Notes: generated by a model not told the origin, from the sequence alone. A stretch of 64,000 nt of DNA from JANMZO01 sp963763135 (GCA_963763135.1 CAVXNJ010000010.1:186001-250000), one strand, 5' to 3'; shown: positions 54,401-62,057, numbered from the stretch's first letter. Made by a program: numbers and translations.

Positions 54401-54881
54401 AGGCGATGTCACCGCACAGGCGGCTGTTGATCCCGACGAGAAAGTCGACCACGGCGACCCCGCCATCGGGCAATGCAGGAAGCGTCTCCATCCAAGCGTC
54501 GAGGAGCGGGTTGCCGTCGAGAGCGACGAGATACGGCGCGAGATCGCGCTTCAGCGACTCTTCGTACGTGAACGGAAAGTGCTTCGCCTCATCATCGATG
54601 AAGAAGTCAAACGGGTTGATGACCGTCATATCGGCGACGAGATCGACGACGACTGACAGCTCGGTCGCCTTCTCCGGGAACACGAATCGCGCCAGGTAAT
54701 TGCCGAACGGATCCTGCTGCCAGTTGACGAAATGATCTGACGGCGTAACCGTCAGCGAGTACGAGAGGATGGGGGTTCGGCTGTGCGGCGCCGGCCGAAG
54801 CCGAACCACGTGCGGAGACAGCCCGACCGGGCGGTCGAACTTGTAGACCGTGCGATGCTCGATCGCAACGTGAATGCTCAT
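51471..54881 (-). CDS. Transglutaminase-like/DUF2126 fusion protein
   Basis: The 1136-aa protein has an N-terminal transglutaminase-like unit (residues about 1-270). Its Cys is in LGSCRDSAWLL, its His in DLHAWAEVFVPG and its Asp in GLDPTSGL. A long DUF2126 part follows (about 300-1110), with the signatures LTMGGEPTFVSA and GTGGGNHITLGA, and FCIDKLFSPDSERGRLGLLELRGFEM. It overlaps the alpha-E gene upstream by four bases (ATGA). It belongs to the predicted ATP-grasp/alpha-E system. Its reaction is not known. Confidence 0.88.
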   Translation of the reverse strand: MSIHVAIEHRTVYKFDRPVGLSPHVVRLRPAPHSRTPILSYSLTVTPSDHFVNWQQDPFGNYLARFVFPEKATELSVVVDLVADMTVINPFDFFIDDEAKHFPFTYEESLKRDLAPYLVALDGNPLLDAWMETLPALPDGGVAVVDFLVGINSRLCGDIAYSIRMEPGVQTPDETLRLKLGSCRDSAWLLVQILRRYGLAARFVSGYLVQLTADIAAIDGPAGPTTDFTDLHAWAEVFVPGAGWIGLDPTSGLFAGEGHIPLAATPEPSSAAAITGMVDMCETTMEYANIVTRVREDPRVTLPYSEAQWHSIDSLGHTVDEVLAKGDVRLTMGGEPTFVSAKDMESPEWTVDADGPAKRQAAGQMARLLQERFAKGGVLQYGQGKWYPGEPLPRWQISVFWRTDDKPLWNDQALLANPSVKGTSDFESVRTLTKAVSSLLGVPDDFCLEAFEDPVYQLWTEARLPAGTPAAAKVSSSEVATAEDADSAAAAAGRAALIASLDRNAGKPVATVIPLHRIAGKVRRWGTSHWLLRRGELFLIPGDSPSGLRLPLDALTWSPPPTEHDRSPFAEHPPLPDPEAVALAPSDAAVVVSVKDCPPTAVSFEVRNGHVHVFLPPLVELDDAVELMSVIERASAASGIAVVLEGYAPPRDPRLQTLVVAPDPGVLEVNVHPASSWDELVEITSTVHDLARQASLGTETFQLDGRHSGTGGGNHITLGAAAAKDSPLLRRPDLLRSMVTFWQHHPSLSYLFSGRFIGPTSQAPRVDEGRDETLYELEIAFAELDRLAKEPPPWLIDRLLRHLLIDVTGNTHRAEFCIDKLFSPDSERGRLGLLELRGFEMPPHPQMALVQSLLVRSLVARFWNEPYRADLVRWGTELHDRFLLPHFCAADIFDVVHDLRDHGFEFDASWMAPFIEFRFPRLGSVDIGDVHLELRAAIEPWHVLGEEVTATSTARYVDSSVERLQVKAVGLTEGRHVVTCNGVAVPLRPTETPGTQVAGVRYRAWQPPSALHPTIGVHSPLTFDLIDLWSGRSVGGCRYHVSHPGGVAYETFPVNANSAEARRRSRFETLGHTAGTIPDDVLATYAGQAAAGRGGIAGALRGQEYPRTLDLRRVLPGDGGVTGRSVEGPAGVRSKD

Positions 54882-55879
54882 GCCGTCGCTAGCGCCCCGT
54901 TGGCCGACGCCACCTCGATGACTGCGTTCTCCGAGGCCCGCACGAAGTACGTCTCGGTGATAGCGGAGTGCAGCTCGCCAATTCCGATCTGGAGATCGTC
55001 CATGTGGCGATGAAGCGATTCCGAGCTCAGCGCGTTGATGTCAGAGTCCACCAACAACTGCTGCACTTTCGCGCAGCCGACCATCGCCTCGTCGTAGTGC
55101 GGGAGTTCAAGCAACGCACGCGAGATGCGGGTGAGGCAGTGCTCGACCGAACGGGGAAACTGGGGATCGCGCAGAAGGAACTTCAGCGCCTCGGGACCGT
55201 TGATCCCGCTGCGAACCGCGCGTCGAAACATCTGCTGGGCACTCAACGACCGAAGGACGCTTACCCACGTGAGATCGCTGTACGCCTCGACTGCACTGTT
55301 GGGCGTTGCCGTCGTTCCGTCTTGCATCAGCACGCCGGCCTGCACATCGAGCACCCGGGTCGTCATGTCGGCACGTTCGACCAGGCTTCCGACTTCGAGG
55401 AACCAGTAGGCCTCATCGTGGCTCATGGTGCCGGCCAGCAGACCGCGAAGGAGATAGCAGTCGCGGATGACGCGGTCCATGCACGCAAGACGGGTGCGTC
55501 GATCGACGGCCAGGGTGCGGGACTGCACCACCCACAGATACAACTGGTTGAGCTGTTCCCACGCGGAAGCCGGCAGAACGTTCCGGGTCACCCGGAAGTT
55601 GTATCGGGCCGACGTCAGCGAAGAGAGAATCGACGTTGGGCTGGCGGAATCGGACGTGAGGAACCGAATGACATCCTCTTCGATCGCGCCGTTGTAGTGC
55701 TCATCGAAGGCTTCTCGCGTTCCGGTGACCGCCAGAAGCGGCGACCATCCGACCCCGGCCATCGCCGGCAGGTCCAGGAACAATTCCGTATGCACCTTTA
55801 CCAATCGGGCGGTCGCCTCAGCGCGCTCCAAGTAGCGTCCGGCCCAATAGACCGATTCGGCAACCCGTGACAACAACAT
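54878..55879 (-). CDS. Alpha-E domain protein (DUF403)
   Basis: The 333-aa all-helical protein starts MLLSRVAESVYWAGRYLERAEATARLVKVH, the standard first helix of the alpha-E family. HDEAYWFLEVGSLVERADMTTRVLD is the second conserved signature. Alpha-E proteins are found with permuted ATP-grasp genes and carry glutamate-rich helices that might bind metal or substrate. GGAGG lies before the ATG. The gene follows the separate ATP-grasp gene and overlaps the transglutaminase/DUF2126 gene by four bases, so all three are in one operon. Confidence 0.88.
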   Translation of the reverse strand: MLLSRVAESVYWAGRYLERAEATARLVKVHTELFLDLPAMAGVGWSPLLAVTGTREAFDEHYNGAIEEDVIRFLTSDSASPTSILSSLTSARYNFRVTRNVLPASAWEQLNQLYLWVVQSRTLAVDRRTRLACMDRVIRDCYLLRGLLAGTMSHDEAYWFLEVGSLVERADMTTRVLDVQAGVLMQDGTTATPNSAVEAYSDLTWVSVLRSLSAQQMFRRAVRSGINGPEALKFLLRDPQFPRSVEHCLTRISRALLELPHYDEAMVGCAKVQQLLVDSDINALSSESLHRHMDDLQIGIGELHSAITETYFVRASENAVIEVASANGALATA

Positions 55880-55916
55880 TGGAGACCTCCAAGAGAACTA
55901 AGTGGACATACTTTCC

Positions 55917-55939
55917 GGTGACGTGATTCACGAGTCACC
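55917..55939. other. Short hairpin between ATP-grasp and alpha-E genes
   Basis: GGTGAC and GTCACC, plus inner GTGA and TCAC, can pair with a two-base bulge. It lies in the only sizable gap of the first module (127 bases) and might attenuate or process the transcript. No U-run is seen. Confidence 0.35.
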
Positions 55940-55984
55940 AGAGGTGCTTCGACTACTGGAATTGCCTTTGCTGCTATCGCTACT

Positions 55985-56080
55985 GGTGTTGCTACTGCGA
56001 CTGGGTCTAGGACTGTGATTGGGTCTGTGACTGTGATTGGGTCTGTGACTGCGATTGGGTCTGTGACTGCGACGACCCGT
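55985..56080. repeat. 18-bp repeat array at the 3' end of the ATP-grasp gene
   Basis: Minus-strand units of TCACAGACCCAATCRCAG run from inside the gene across its TAG stop (56007-56009). They encode Gln-Ser-Gln-Thr-Gln-Ser repeats inside the gene and lose similarity gradually after the stop, where CAG-type codons have become TAG. Confidence 0.85.
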
Positions 56081-57566
56081 GGGAAGTCGACTCGCTCACG
56101 ATCCACGTGTCTTTGCTTCCGCCGCCCTGCGAACTGTTGACGACGAGCGAACCCTCGCGCAGCGCGACGCGAGTCAGGCCGCCCTGCGTCACATACGAGT
56201 GCTCGCCCGACAAAATGAACGGGCGTAGATCGAGGTGACGCGGCGCGAGCACCCCGTCAATGAGTGTTGGCGCCGTCGAAAGGGAGATGATCGGTTGGGC
56301 AATCCAGTTGCGGGGATCCGCTTCGACCTGGAGCTTCACCGCTTCTCCCTCAGCAACCGTGGCCTTTGAACCGACGAACACGCCGTATCCGCCGGATTCG
56401 TTTGCGGGCTTGATGACAAAGTCATGGACCCGTGACAGCACATGCTGGCGCTGCACATCGTCGATGCAGAGGAACGTCGGAACGTTCTGGATCGTCGGTT
56501 CCTCACTCAGGTAGTACTTGATGAGCGCCGGAACAAACGAGTACACCACCTTGTCGTCGGCTACCCCCGCTCCCGGGGCATTCGCTATGGCGACGTTTCC
56601 GGCGCGCCAGGCACGCATCAGGCCCGACACTCCGAGAGTGGAGTCTTTGCGGAAAACGGCCGGATCGAGGAACAGGTCGTCGACGCGCCGGTAGATGACG
56701 TCGACCCGCTCCGGTCCAGCGATGGTGTGCATGTAGACACAGTCATCGGAGTCGACCATCAGGTCGCTGCCCTCAACGAGATGGATTCCCATCTGTTGTG
56801 CAAGGTAGGCGTGTTCGAAATAGGCCGAGTTGAACACGCCCGGCGTCAGCAGAGCGATCGTTGGAGCGATTCCCCGACGTGGAGACAACGCCGTGAGCAT
56901 CTCGAGCAATTTGGTCGGATACCCGTCTACTGGATGAATCTCAAGGTTCCGGAAGAGATCAGCAAACACCCGCTTGGTCACCTGACGGTTTTGCAGCATG
57001 TAGGACACGCCCGAGGGAACCCGCAAATTGTCTTCAAGGACATACATGGTGGAGTCCTTGTCGCGCACGAGGTCACTTCCGCAGATGTGAGCCCACGAGC
57101 CGAACGCTGGTTTCATTCCAATGCATTGCGGCCGGAAATTGGCCGAATCATGAAGTAATTCAGCGGGGAAAATACCGTCCTTGACAGCTTTTTGGTCGCC
57201 GTACAGATCATCAATGAACATGTTCAGGGCCGTCAGACGCTGCACCAACCCGGCCGAAACCTTGGTCCACTCGTTCATCGAGATAACCCGCGGAATCACA
57301 TCGAACGGCCAGGCCCGGTCTATTCCTCCCTCGTCGGAATACACCGTGAAGGTGATTCCCATTGCTTCGATGGCCAGTTCAGCCGCCCGCTGACGTTCCA
57401 CCAGTTCGGCCATCGTGAGCGATGCGAGATAGTCAGCCACCCCTCCACACTGCTCTCGGGGCTTCCCGTCGGCGATCATCTCATCCCAACAGCCAGGACT
57501 GTCGTAGGAATCCCAGCGCACTTTTGGCCCGGAATCCGGCGTCAGATCGTCTTCAATGCGGGACAC
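56007..57566 (-). CDS. Circularly permuted ATP-grasp enzyme with Ser/Gln/Thr tail
   Basis: The 519-aa DUF404/407-type ATP-grasp enzyme is the separate version of the fused one at 48801-51362. WPFDVIPRVISMNEWTKVSAGLVQRLTALNMFIDDLYGD, YVLEDNLRVPSGVSYML and PTIALLTPGVFNSAYFEHAYLAQQMGIHLVEG are typical. The last ~25 residues are Ser/Gln/Thr repeats (SQSQTQSQSQTQSQSQTQSQ), not part of the catalytic domain. The start is GTG 57566. It is first in the five-gene run. Amide or peptide ligation by ATP is the family chemistry and the product is unknown. The glutamine-rich tail might be a transglutaminase target (speculation). Confidence 0.88.
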   Translation of the reverse strand: MSRIEDDLTPDSGPKVRWDSYDSPGCWDEMIADGKPREQCGGVADYLASLTMAELVERQRAAELAIEAMGITFTVYSDEGGIDRAWPFDVIPRVISMNEWTKVSAGLVQRLTALNMFIDDLYGDQKAVKDGIFPAELLHDSANFRPQCIGMKPAFGSWAHICGSDLVRDKDSTMYVLEDNLRVPSGVSYMLQNRQVTKRVFADLFRNLEIHPVDGYPTKLLEMLTALSPRRGIAPTIALLTPGVFNSAYFEHAYLAQQMGIHLVEGSDLMVDSDDCVYMHTIAGPERVDVIYRRVDDLFLDPAVFRKDSTLGVSGLMRAWRAGNVAIANAPGAGVADDKVVYSFVPALIKYYLSEEPTIQNVPTFLCIDDVQRQHVLSRVHDFVIKPANESGGYGVFVGSKATVAEGEAVKLQVEADPRNWIAQPIISLSTAPTLIDGVLAPRHLDLRPFILSGEHSYVTQGGLTRVALREGSLVVNSSQGGGSKDTWIVSESTSHGSSQSQTQSQSQTQSQSQTQSQS

Positions 57567-57751
57567 GACCTATCTTCTAACGTCTGATCGACGGTTGCCA
57601 GTCCAACGTGTTTCCAATGTGTGAAATCGGCAGCGGAGGCTCTCGAATTTCGCGCGTGAACAGAGCCTCGGCGTTCGATGCGTATCGCTCGATTTTTCTG
57701 GGCTCGGACGTTCCGGGGTCAACCGAACGATGGTAGCCCGAGTTCGGGATT

Positions 57752-58426
57752 TCAGCCGAGTTCGACGGATTCGACGGTTATGACCTTCGACTTGCCCTTG
57801 ACCCGGCCCGCTTTCGGGGGGTTGTCGGCCGGATCGGGATCGCCGTCGATCTCCGTGATGGTCACACCCGTGAGGTAGTTCGTCGAAATGGCTATCGTTG
57901 CGCCGTTGAGCCGGTCAGTCATCGAGGTGTCAGCTCCGATGAGGCGGACCTTCCCACTTTCCAACCGGTATCTGTGAATCCAGGTCGTCAGCTCGCGAGA
58001 ACCGGCTGACTGTTCGATCGTCACCACGTTCTTGGCGACGGTGATGTCGATCGGGGCCGGCACGACACCCCAGAACGCCCCACCGCAACGACGGCACTCG
58101 AGCGCTCCACGCCCGAGACCGACCCGGCGGTACCCATCCGAATCTTTGCGGGCGAACAACAGAACCCGATTGCCGTCGGTTTCATCTGCTTCGAAGTCTT
58201 CGGGAGCGGGTACCGGTCCATCCACTCCGACAATCACGACGTCCTGGTCGCCGTCCAAATCGAGATCGACCTTGACGGACTGTTCCACCACGAACGGTGC
58301 GGGAAGTAGGCGAGAAGCCTGAGATTCGGCCTTCGTGGTTGCTGCGCCGGTGACTGGTGCGTGGCCGAGTGTCGCCGCGATGGACGCAGCGACGAGAAGA
58401 CCGACCGTATGGACTCGTAATTTCAC
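57752..58426 (-). CDS. Secreted protein with Asp-rich FG-GAP-like loop
   Basis: The 224-aa protein has a signal peptide (VGLLVAASIAATLGHAPVTGA). DLDLDGDQDVVIVG at about residues 54-67 is a calcium-binding-loop-like sequence seen in FG-GAP/VCBS repeats. GALECRRCGGAFWG includes two close Cys residues. I recognise the general type but not a defined family, and the role is unknown. The gene lies downstream of the frameshifted multidomain secreted protein only in coordinate order. Both are minus-strand, and the spacer between them is about 107 bases. Confidence 0.65.
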   Translation of the reverse strand: MKLRVHTVGLLVAASIAATLGHAPVTGAATTKAESQASRLLPAPFVVEQSVKVDLDLDGDQDVVIVGVDGPVPAPEDFEADETDGNRVLLFARKDSDGYRRVGLGRGALECRRCGGAFWGVVPAPIDITVAKNVVTIEQSAGSRELTTWIHRYRLESGKVRLIGADTSMTDRLNGATIAISTNYLTGVTITEIDGDPDPADNPPKAGRVKGKSKVITVESVELG

Positions 58427-58533
58427 GACGGGGACCTTAGCGAACGCCGGGATGCACGCCGGTGATCGGCGTGCATCCGAACGGTCGATGATCTTCTGCG
58501 GAGTTGATGATCTTCTCCCTGGCTTCCCCGGAG

Positions 58534-60093
58534 TTACAGCGCTCGGAACTCGACATCGTCAACGACGATCGCTCCTGATGTGCTCAGAACAAACCTCGCC
58601 GTCGTCAGGAACGACGGGGTGTAGCTGACCGTCACCTTGCGCCAGCCGTTGACCGGGGCATCGATGGTGGCCGCAATGTGCTGAGTACTCAAGAGACCGG
58701 CGACGGTGATCTCCGCCGTCGGTGTCGCGGTCGACTGAACCCAGGCGGTGACCCGGTTCACCCGACCGGAACGGGCGTAGGAGTTGAGGGCGAGTGTGAG
58801 CGAGCCTGTCGCCGAACGAAGTGCGCGTACGCCGGTTCGGGCCGTGGTCACGAGTGTCGGCGTACGACCGCTCCAACTCGTGGTCCGAAGGTCTTCAAAC
58901 GTCCACGACGCCAGCAGGACTCCCGGCGCAATCGTGGTGGTTGTCGTCGGCGGACGAGTTGTGGTCGTCGTTGTCGCGGGTGCCTTGGTGGTGGTCGTGG
59001 TCGCAGGCGGCACCGTCGTTGTCGGCGGTTTCGTCGTGGTGGTCGCAGGCGGCACCGTGGTGGTCGGTGGCTTCGTCGTGGTCGGTGCGAGGGTCGTCGT
59101 CGGCGCGAGGGTTGTCGTCGGGGCGAGGGTCGTCGTCGGGGCGAGGGTCGTCGTCGGCGCAACTGTCGTGGTGGTGACAACCGGTGTCGTGGAGCAGAGT
59201 TGACCGTTCAAGCGGAAGGTGGTCGGCGCAGTGTTGGCGATCGTGTAGCTGCCTCCGACGCCGATGTCGGCCAGCGAGCCGTTGCCGATACCACCGTTCC
59301 AAGGCGCGTTCGTGAACGTCACGTTCTTGCCCGACTGCGTGGCGTTGCCTCCGTAGGAACTTGAGACGACCTGGTCATTCGGCCAGGTCCAGGTGAGGGT
59401 CCAGTTCGAGCCCGGTGCCCCGTAATTGGTGACCTGGATTGGTGCACCGAAGGCCGCTCCACTGTCCCAACTGGTGAAGTAGTTGACGTAGCACGTGCCG
59501 GAACCGACCGGCGTGGTGGTGGTTGGAACCGGCAGCGTGGTGGTCGTCGTGGTCGCACCGGCGATGGTTGTCGTGGTCGCACCGGCGATGGTTGTCGTGG
59601 TCGCACCGGCGATGGTCGTGGTGGTCGCACCGGCGATGGTCGTGGTGGTCGCACCGGCGATGGTCGTGGTTGTTCCGCCCGAAGCCGGCGTGGTCACGGT
59701 GGCGTCGTCGAACACCATTGGTTGGTCGCCGCCGTTGATGCCCCACTGCGCGGTAATCGCTGTTGCCGGCATGACGAATGTCGCGGAGAGAATCTTCCAC
59801 TGACCTGAAGGGTCGGTGCTGACGACCATGTTGACGTCGGGGGCCGCTGACGTTCCGGCCGGCGTGATGAACTGCACGAGCCCTAAGGCAAACGTCGGCG
59901 CGTCGTTGCGGAGGTACGCCTTGAACGTGTACGTCTGGCCCGGTGTCAGGTCGCGGGACTGACCGACAATCACCGAATACCCACCGGGAGTTACGCGGCA
60001 GGGCGCGGGTCCCGCCGTGAGCGCCGGTTGTCGTCGGCGAGACGGTTCCGGTGCCGTACCAGGTGCCCCAACCCTGGGTCGTTCCGTCTTCAA
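58534..60093 (-). CDS. Multidomain secreted protein, C-terminal CBM-rich part (frameshifted)
   Basis: The C-terminal part of the same protein. Real sequence begins at about RVTPGGYSVIVGQSRD (59990), finishing a CBM4/9-like domain. Five copies of TTTTIAGA follow, then a CBM2-like domain (CYVNYFTSWDSGAAFGAPIQ, GNATQSGKNVTFTNAPWNGG), a long TTTLAP/TTTKPP linker and a final beta-sandwich domain (SWTFEDLRTTSWSGR). One extra C in CTGCCGCGTA (59992-60001) explains the shift: without it, ALRVTPGG reads through. The gene is thus one ~1030-codon unit, 58534-61630. The protein would bind polysaccharide at the cell surface. Confidence 0.8.
   Translation of the reverse strand: MKTERPRVGAPGTAPEPSRRRQPALTAGPAPCRVTPGGYSVIVGQSRDLTPGQTYTFKAYLRNDAPTFALGLVQFITPAGTSAAPDVNMVVSTDPSGQWKILSATFVMPATAITAQWGINGGDQPMVFDDATVTTPASGGTTTTIAGATTTTIAGATTTTIAGATTTTIAGATTTTIAGATTTTTTLPVPTTTTPVGSGTCYVNYFTSWDSGAAFGAPIQVTNYGAPGSNWTLTWTWPNDQVVSSSYGGNATQSGKNVTFTNAPWNGGIGNGSLADIGVGGSYTIANTAPTTFRLNGQLCSTTPVVTTTTVAPTTTLAPTTTLAPTTTLAPTTTLAPTTTKPPTTTVPPATTTTKPPTTTVPPATTTTTKAPATTTTTTRPPTTTTTIAPGVLLASWTFEDLRTTSWSGRTPTLVTTARTGVRALRSATGSLTLALNSYARSGRVNRVTAWVQSTATPTAEITVAGLLSTQHIAATIDAPVNGWRKVTVSYTPSFLTTARFVLSTSGAIVVDDVEFRAL
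58935..59175. repeat. 18-bp type Thr-Pro repeat array
   Basis: On the minus strand these bases encode TTTLAP and TTTKPP/TTTVPP repeats. The unit is about 18 bases with variation. It is the second linker of the frameshifted secreted protein. Confidence 0.8.
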
Positions 60094-61630
60094 AGTCCCA
60101 CGTCGTCACGACCGTGTCGGTGTTCGCGGGAATCGTGGTGGTTGGCGGAAGTGTTGTCGCCGGCGGACCGGCAGGATCGATCATGGCGTTGAGAAGGTTG
60201 CGCGTCATCTGCTGAACCCGGGAGTCGATGCCCCAGTTCGCGTTGGCGAGAAGGAGCGGCCAGTAGATCGTGGAGGCGTTGAAGACGAGTGCCCCGCCTT
60301 TTTGGTGGATGGTGGCCTGCTGCAGGGCACCGGGCTGGGGGGTGGAATTCGACAGCGTCACCACACCGGCCGGGGTCTGACCGTTGTCGAACACCCGATC
60401 CCACTCGTAGCCGACGAGCTTCGGGATCTGATCACCGTTGGCCAGACCGGTTCCGTTGTACATCCAGTGCGACGCGTTTGCGACAACCCACGGAGCGGAC
60501 TGCCCGTATGCGAAGTCACCTTCGTACTGGGAGCCGAGGAGGGCGTTTTCCGGACGATTGATCGGGGCATCTCGCCAACGGCCGGTCGTGGTTGCACCCT
60601 GGACCGGGTCCTGGGCGGCCGACTCTTTGTAGCCCACCATGGTGCGGTTCGCCCGACCGTCGGACGACGGTTCGAACCGCATCTGCCAGTAGACGCTGTT
60701 CGCCCCGAAGAACGCTGCGTGCTTTCCGGCGCTGACGGCGTTTTCCAGGTTCGTGCGCATTCCTGCCGACCAGTACTCATCGTGGAATGACGAAAGGAAC
60801 GCCTTGTGGTTGCTGAGGAGCCCAGGGTTGTCGTTGAGATCCGACGACGAGGCGTAGGCCACGTCGTAGCCTTCCTGCTCCAAGAAGTTGATCATGTAGG
60901 CGTCACCCTCGAACAGGAGACCGGCACCGGACCCGCTGTCGAAGGGCCGGTCGAACGAGACTTTCTTGGCGGCCACGCCACCCGAGTTGTAGCCGTAGAG
61001 ACTCTTGCCACCCCAGCCGTTGTACGCCTCGTAGGTGTTCATCGGAAGGACGTAAAGAAACGACGACGCCGACGTGTCGTTGCGGACCACGAATGTGACC
61101 AGACCCGTCGGCACGGCGGCACCGGCCTTGAACAGACCCACAACGTAAATACCGGAGGCCCAATTCGATGCGGTGGCCAGGTTGTATGACACCGGCCAGC
61201 CGGCCTCGACGCGTCCGAATCCGTCAGGTGCGGGTTTCGGTTGGGCCGTAGCGGCCACGCCGTTGACCGAGAACATCTTGCGCGACTTGGCGCCGCCGTA
61301 CCAACCGAGGCGGTAGACCTGCAGGTCAACGGGTCCGAGCGAGGAGCTCACGTGGATTCCGATAGTACCTCCGGCGTTGACCGACTGCGCCGACGCGTAG
61401 CCCTCGATCTGACCGACGGTGGCAGGGTCGGTGTTCGGGATCGACGTACCGGGATTGGCGTTTTCGATCGTGATCGGGTTGGTCGCGGCACCGCTTTGGG
61501 GGCTCGAGAGTGCGGCAGCGCCCAATCCAAGCGACAACGGGGCCAAAACCACCGCGCCAAACTTGTACAGGCCACGGCGGCGGCTTCGCAAAAACGTCGT
61601 GAGTCGTCCGTCTGATCTCGGCTTAGGCAT
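59375..61630 (-). CDS. Multidomain secreted protein, N-terminal dimethylformamidase beta-like part (frameshifted)
   Basis: The N-terminal part of a large secreted protein. Residues 20-48 are a signal with LSLGLGAAALSSPQSGA. Residues about 60-490 match the N,N-dimethylformamidase beta-subunit-like domain found in extracellular proteins (LQVYRLGWYGGAKSRKM, LPMNTYEAYNGWGGKSLYGYNS, FLSSFHDEYWSAGMRTNLENAV). A carbohydrate-binding-like domain starts with TTWDFEDGTTQGWGTW. After about residue 545 the frame turns into Arg/His/Pro-rich nonsense. The true continuation is in the next frame, so a +1 shift near 59997 breaks the gene. The amidase activity itself is unproven. Confidence 0.8.
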   Translation of the reverse strand: MPKPRSDGRLTTFLRSRRRGLYKFGAVVLAPLSLGLGAAALSSPQSGAATNPITIENANPGTSIPNTDPATVGQIEGYASAQSVNAGGTIGIHVSSSLGPVDLQVYRLGWYGGAKSRKMFSVNGVAATAQPKPAPDGFGRVEAGWPVSYNLATASNWASGIYVVGLFKAGAAVPTGLVTFVVRNDTSASSFLYVLPMNTYEAYNGWGGKSLYGYNSGGVAAKKVSFDRPFDSGSGAGLLFEGDAYMINFLEQEGYDVAYASSSDLNDNPGLLSNHKAFLSSFHDEYWSAGMRTNLENAVSAGKHAAFFGANSVYWQMRFEPSSDGRANRTMVGYKESAAQDPVQGATTTGRWRDAPINRPENALLGSQYEGDFAYGQSAPWVVANASHWMYNGTGLANGDQIPKLVGYEWDRVFDNGQTPAGVVTLSNSTPQPGALQQATIHQKGGALVFNASTIYWPLLLANANWGIDSRVQQMTRNLLNAMIDPAGPPATTLPPTTTIPANTDTVVTTWDFEDGTTQGWGTWYGTGTVSPTTTGAHGGTRALPRNSRWVFGDCRSVPRPDTGPDVHVQGVPPQRRADVCLRARAVHHAGRNVSGPRRQHGRQHRPFRSVEDSLRDIRHAGNSDYRAVGHQRRRPTNGVRRRHRDHAGFGRNNHDHRRCDHHDHRRCDHHDHRRCDHDNHRRCDHDNHRRCDHDDHHAAGSNHHHAGRFRHVLRQLLHQLGQWSGLRCTNPGHQLRGTGLELDPHLDLAE
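59543..59670. repeat. 24-bp tandem repeats encoding TTTTIAGA
   Basis: Five near-identical 24-base units on the minus strand encode TTTTIAGA. They form the linker between the CBM4/9-like and CBM2-like domains. The antisense frame gives a Val-rich false ORF. Confidence 0.85.
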
Positions 61631-61781
61631 TTCATCACTTTACGTGGTTGAGACGGATAGTGAAAGTGCCTACACCAATGAAGGGGCGAATTAGGACTGC
61701 CGTCTGCTTCAAACGGGCCGATCGGACCAACGACCCATACCCGGCGTCTACGCATATCCGCCAGACGCTGGCTGTTCGCAG

Positions 61782-62057
61782 TTAGCTGTTGGGTGTTTCG
61801 TGGAGGTTCTCGTTCATCATGCGCATGAGGTCGTAGATCTCCTTGCACTGCGGGCAGATTGGAAGACTCTTCGGATCACGTTGCGGGACGAACACGTGGC
61901 CACACAGCGCGGTGAGCGGTGTCCCCTCGACCCGGGCTCGGAGGACGGCGGCCGTTGCCGTCTCCCCCTTTTTCGTCACGACGATGTGCGCACACTTGGC
62001 CGGGTCCGTCTTGTCGGTCGTCGATGTATCGCGCTCGAAATCAGTGGTCGTTGCCAT
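61782..62057 (-). CDS. DUF3039 zinc-ribbon-like protein
   Basis: The 91-aa actinobacterial protein contains DUF3039. It has the zinc-binding-like motif ALCGHVFVPQRDPKSLPICPQCKEIYD near the C-terminus (four Cys or His in two knuckles) and KCAHIVVTKKGE before it. The ATG at 62057 is chosen because upstream sequence belongs to the transporter's other frame. The function is unknown, but the family is widespread in actinobacteria and may bind nucleic acids or proteins. It follows the EamA transporter gene on the same strand with 37 bases between. Confidence 0.8.
   Translation of the reverse strand: MATTTDFERDTSTTDKTDPAKCAHIVVTKKGETATAAVLRARVEGTPLTALCGHVFVPQRDPKSLPICPQCKEIYDLMRMMNENLHETPNS

Noticed and set aside
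59495..59803. A Val-rich open frame on the plus strand
   Set aside because: It is the antisense reading of the Thr-rich 24-bp repeats of the secreted protein and has no independent signals.
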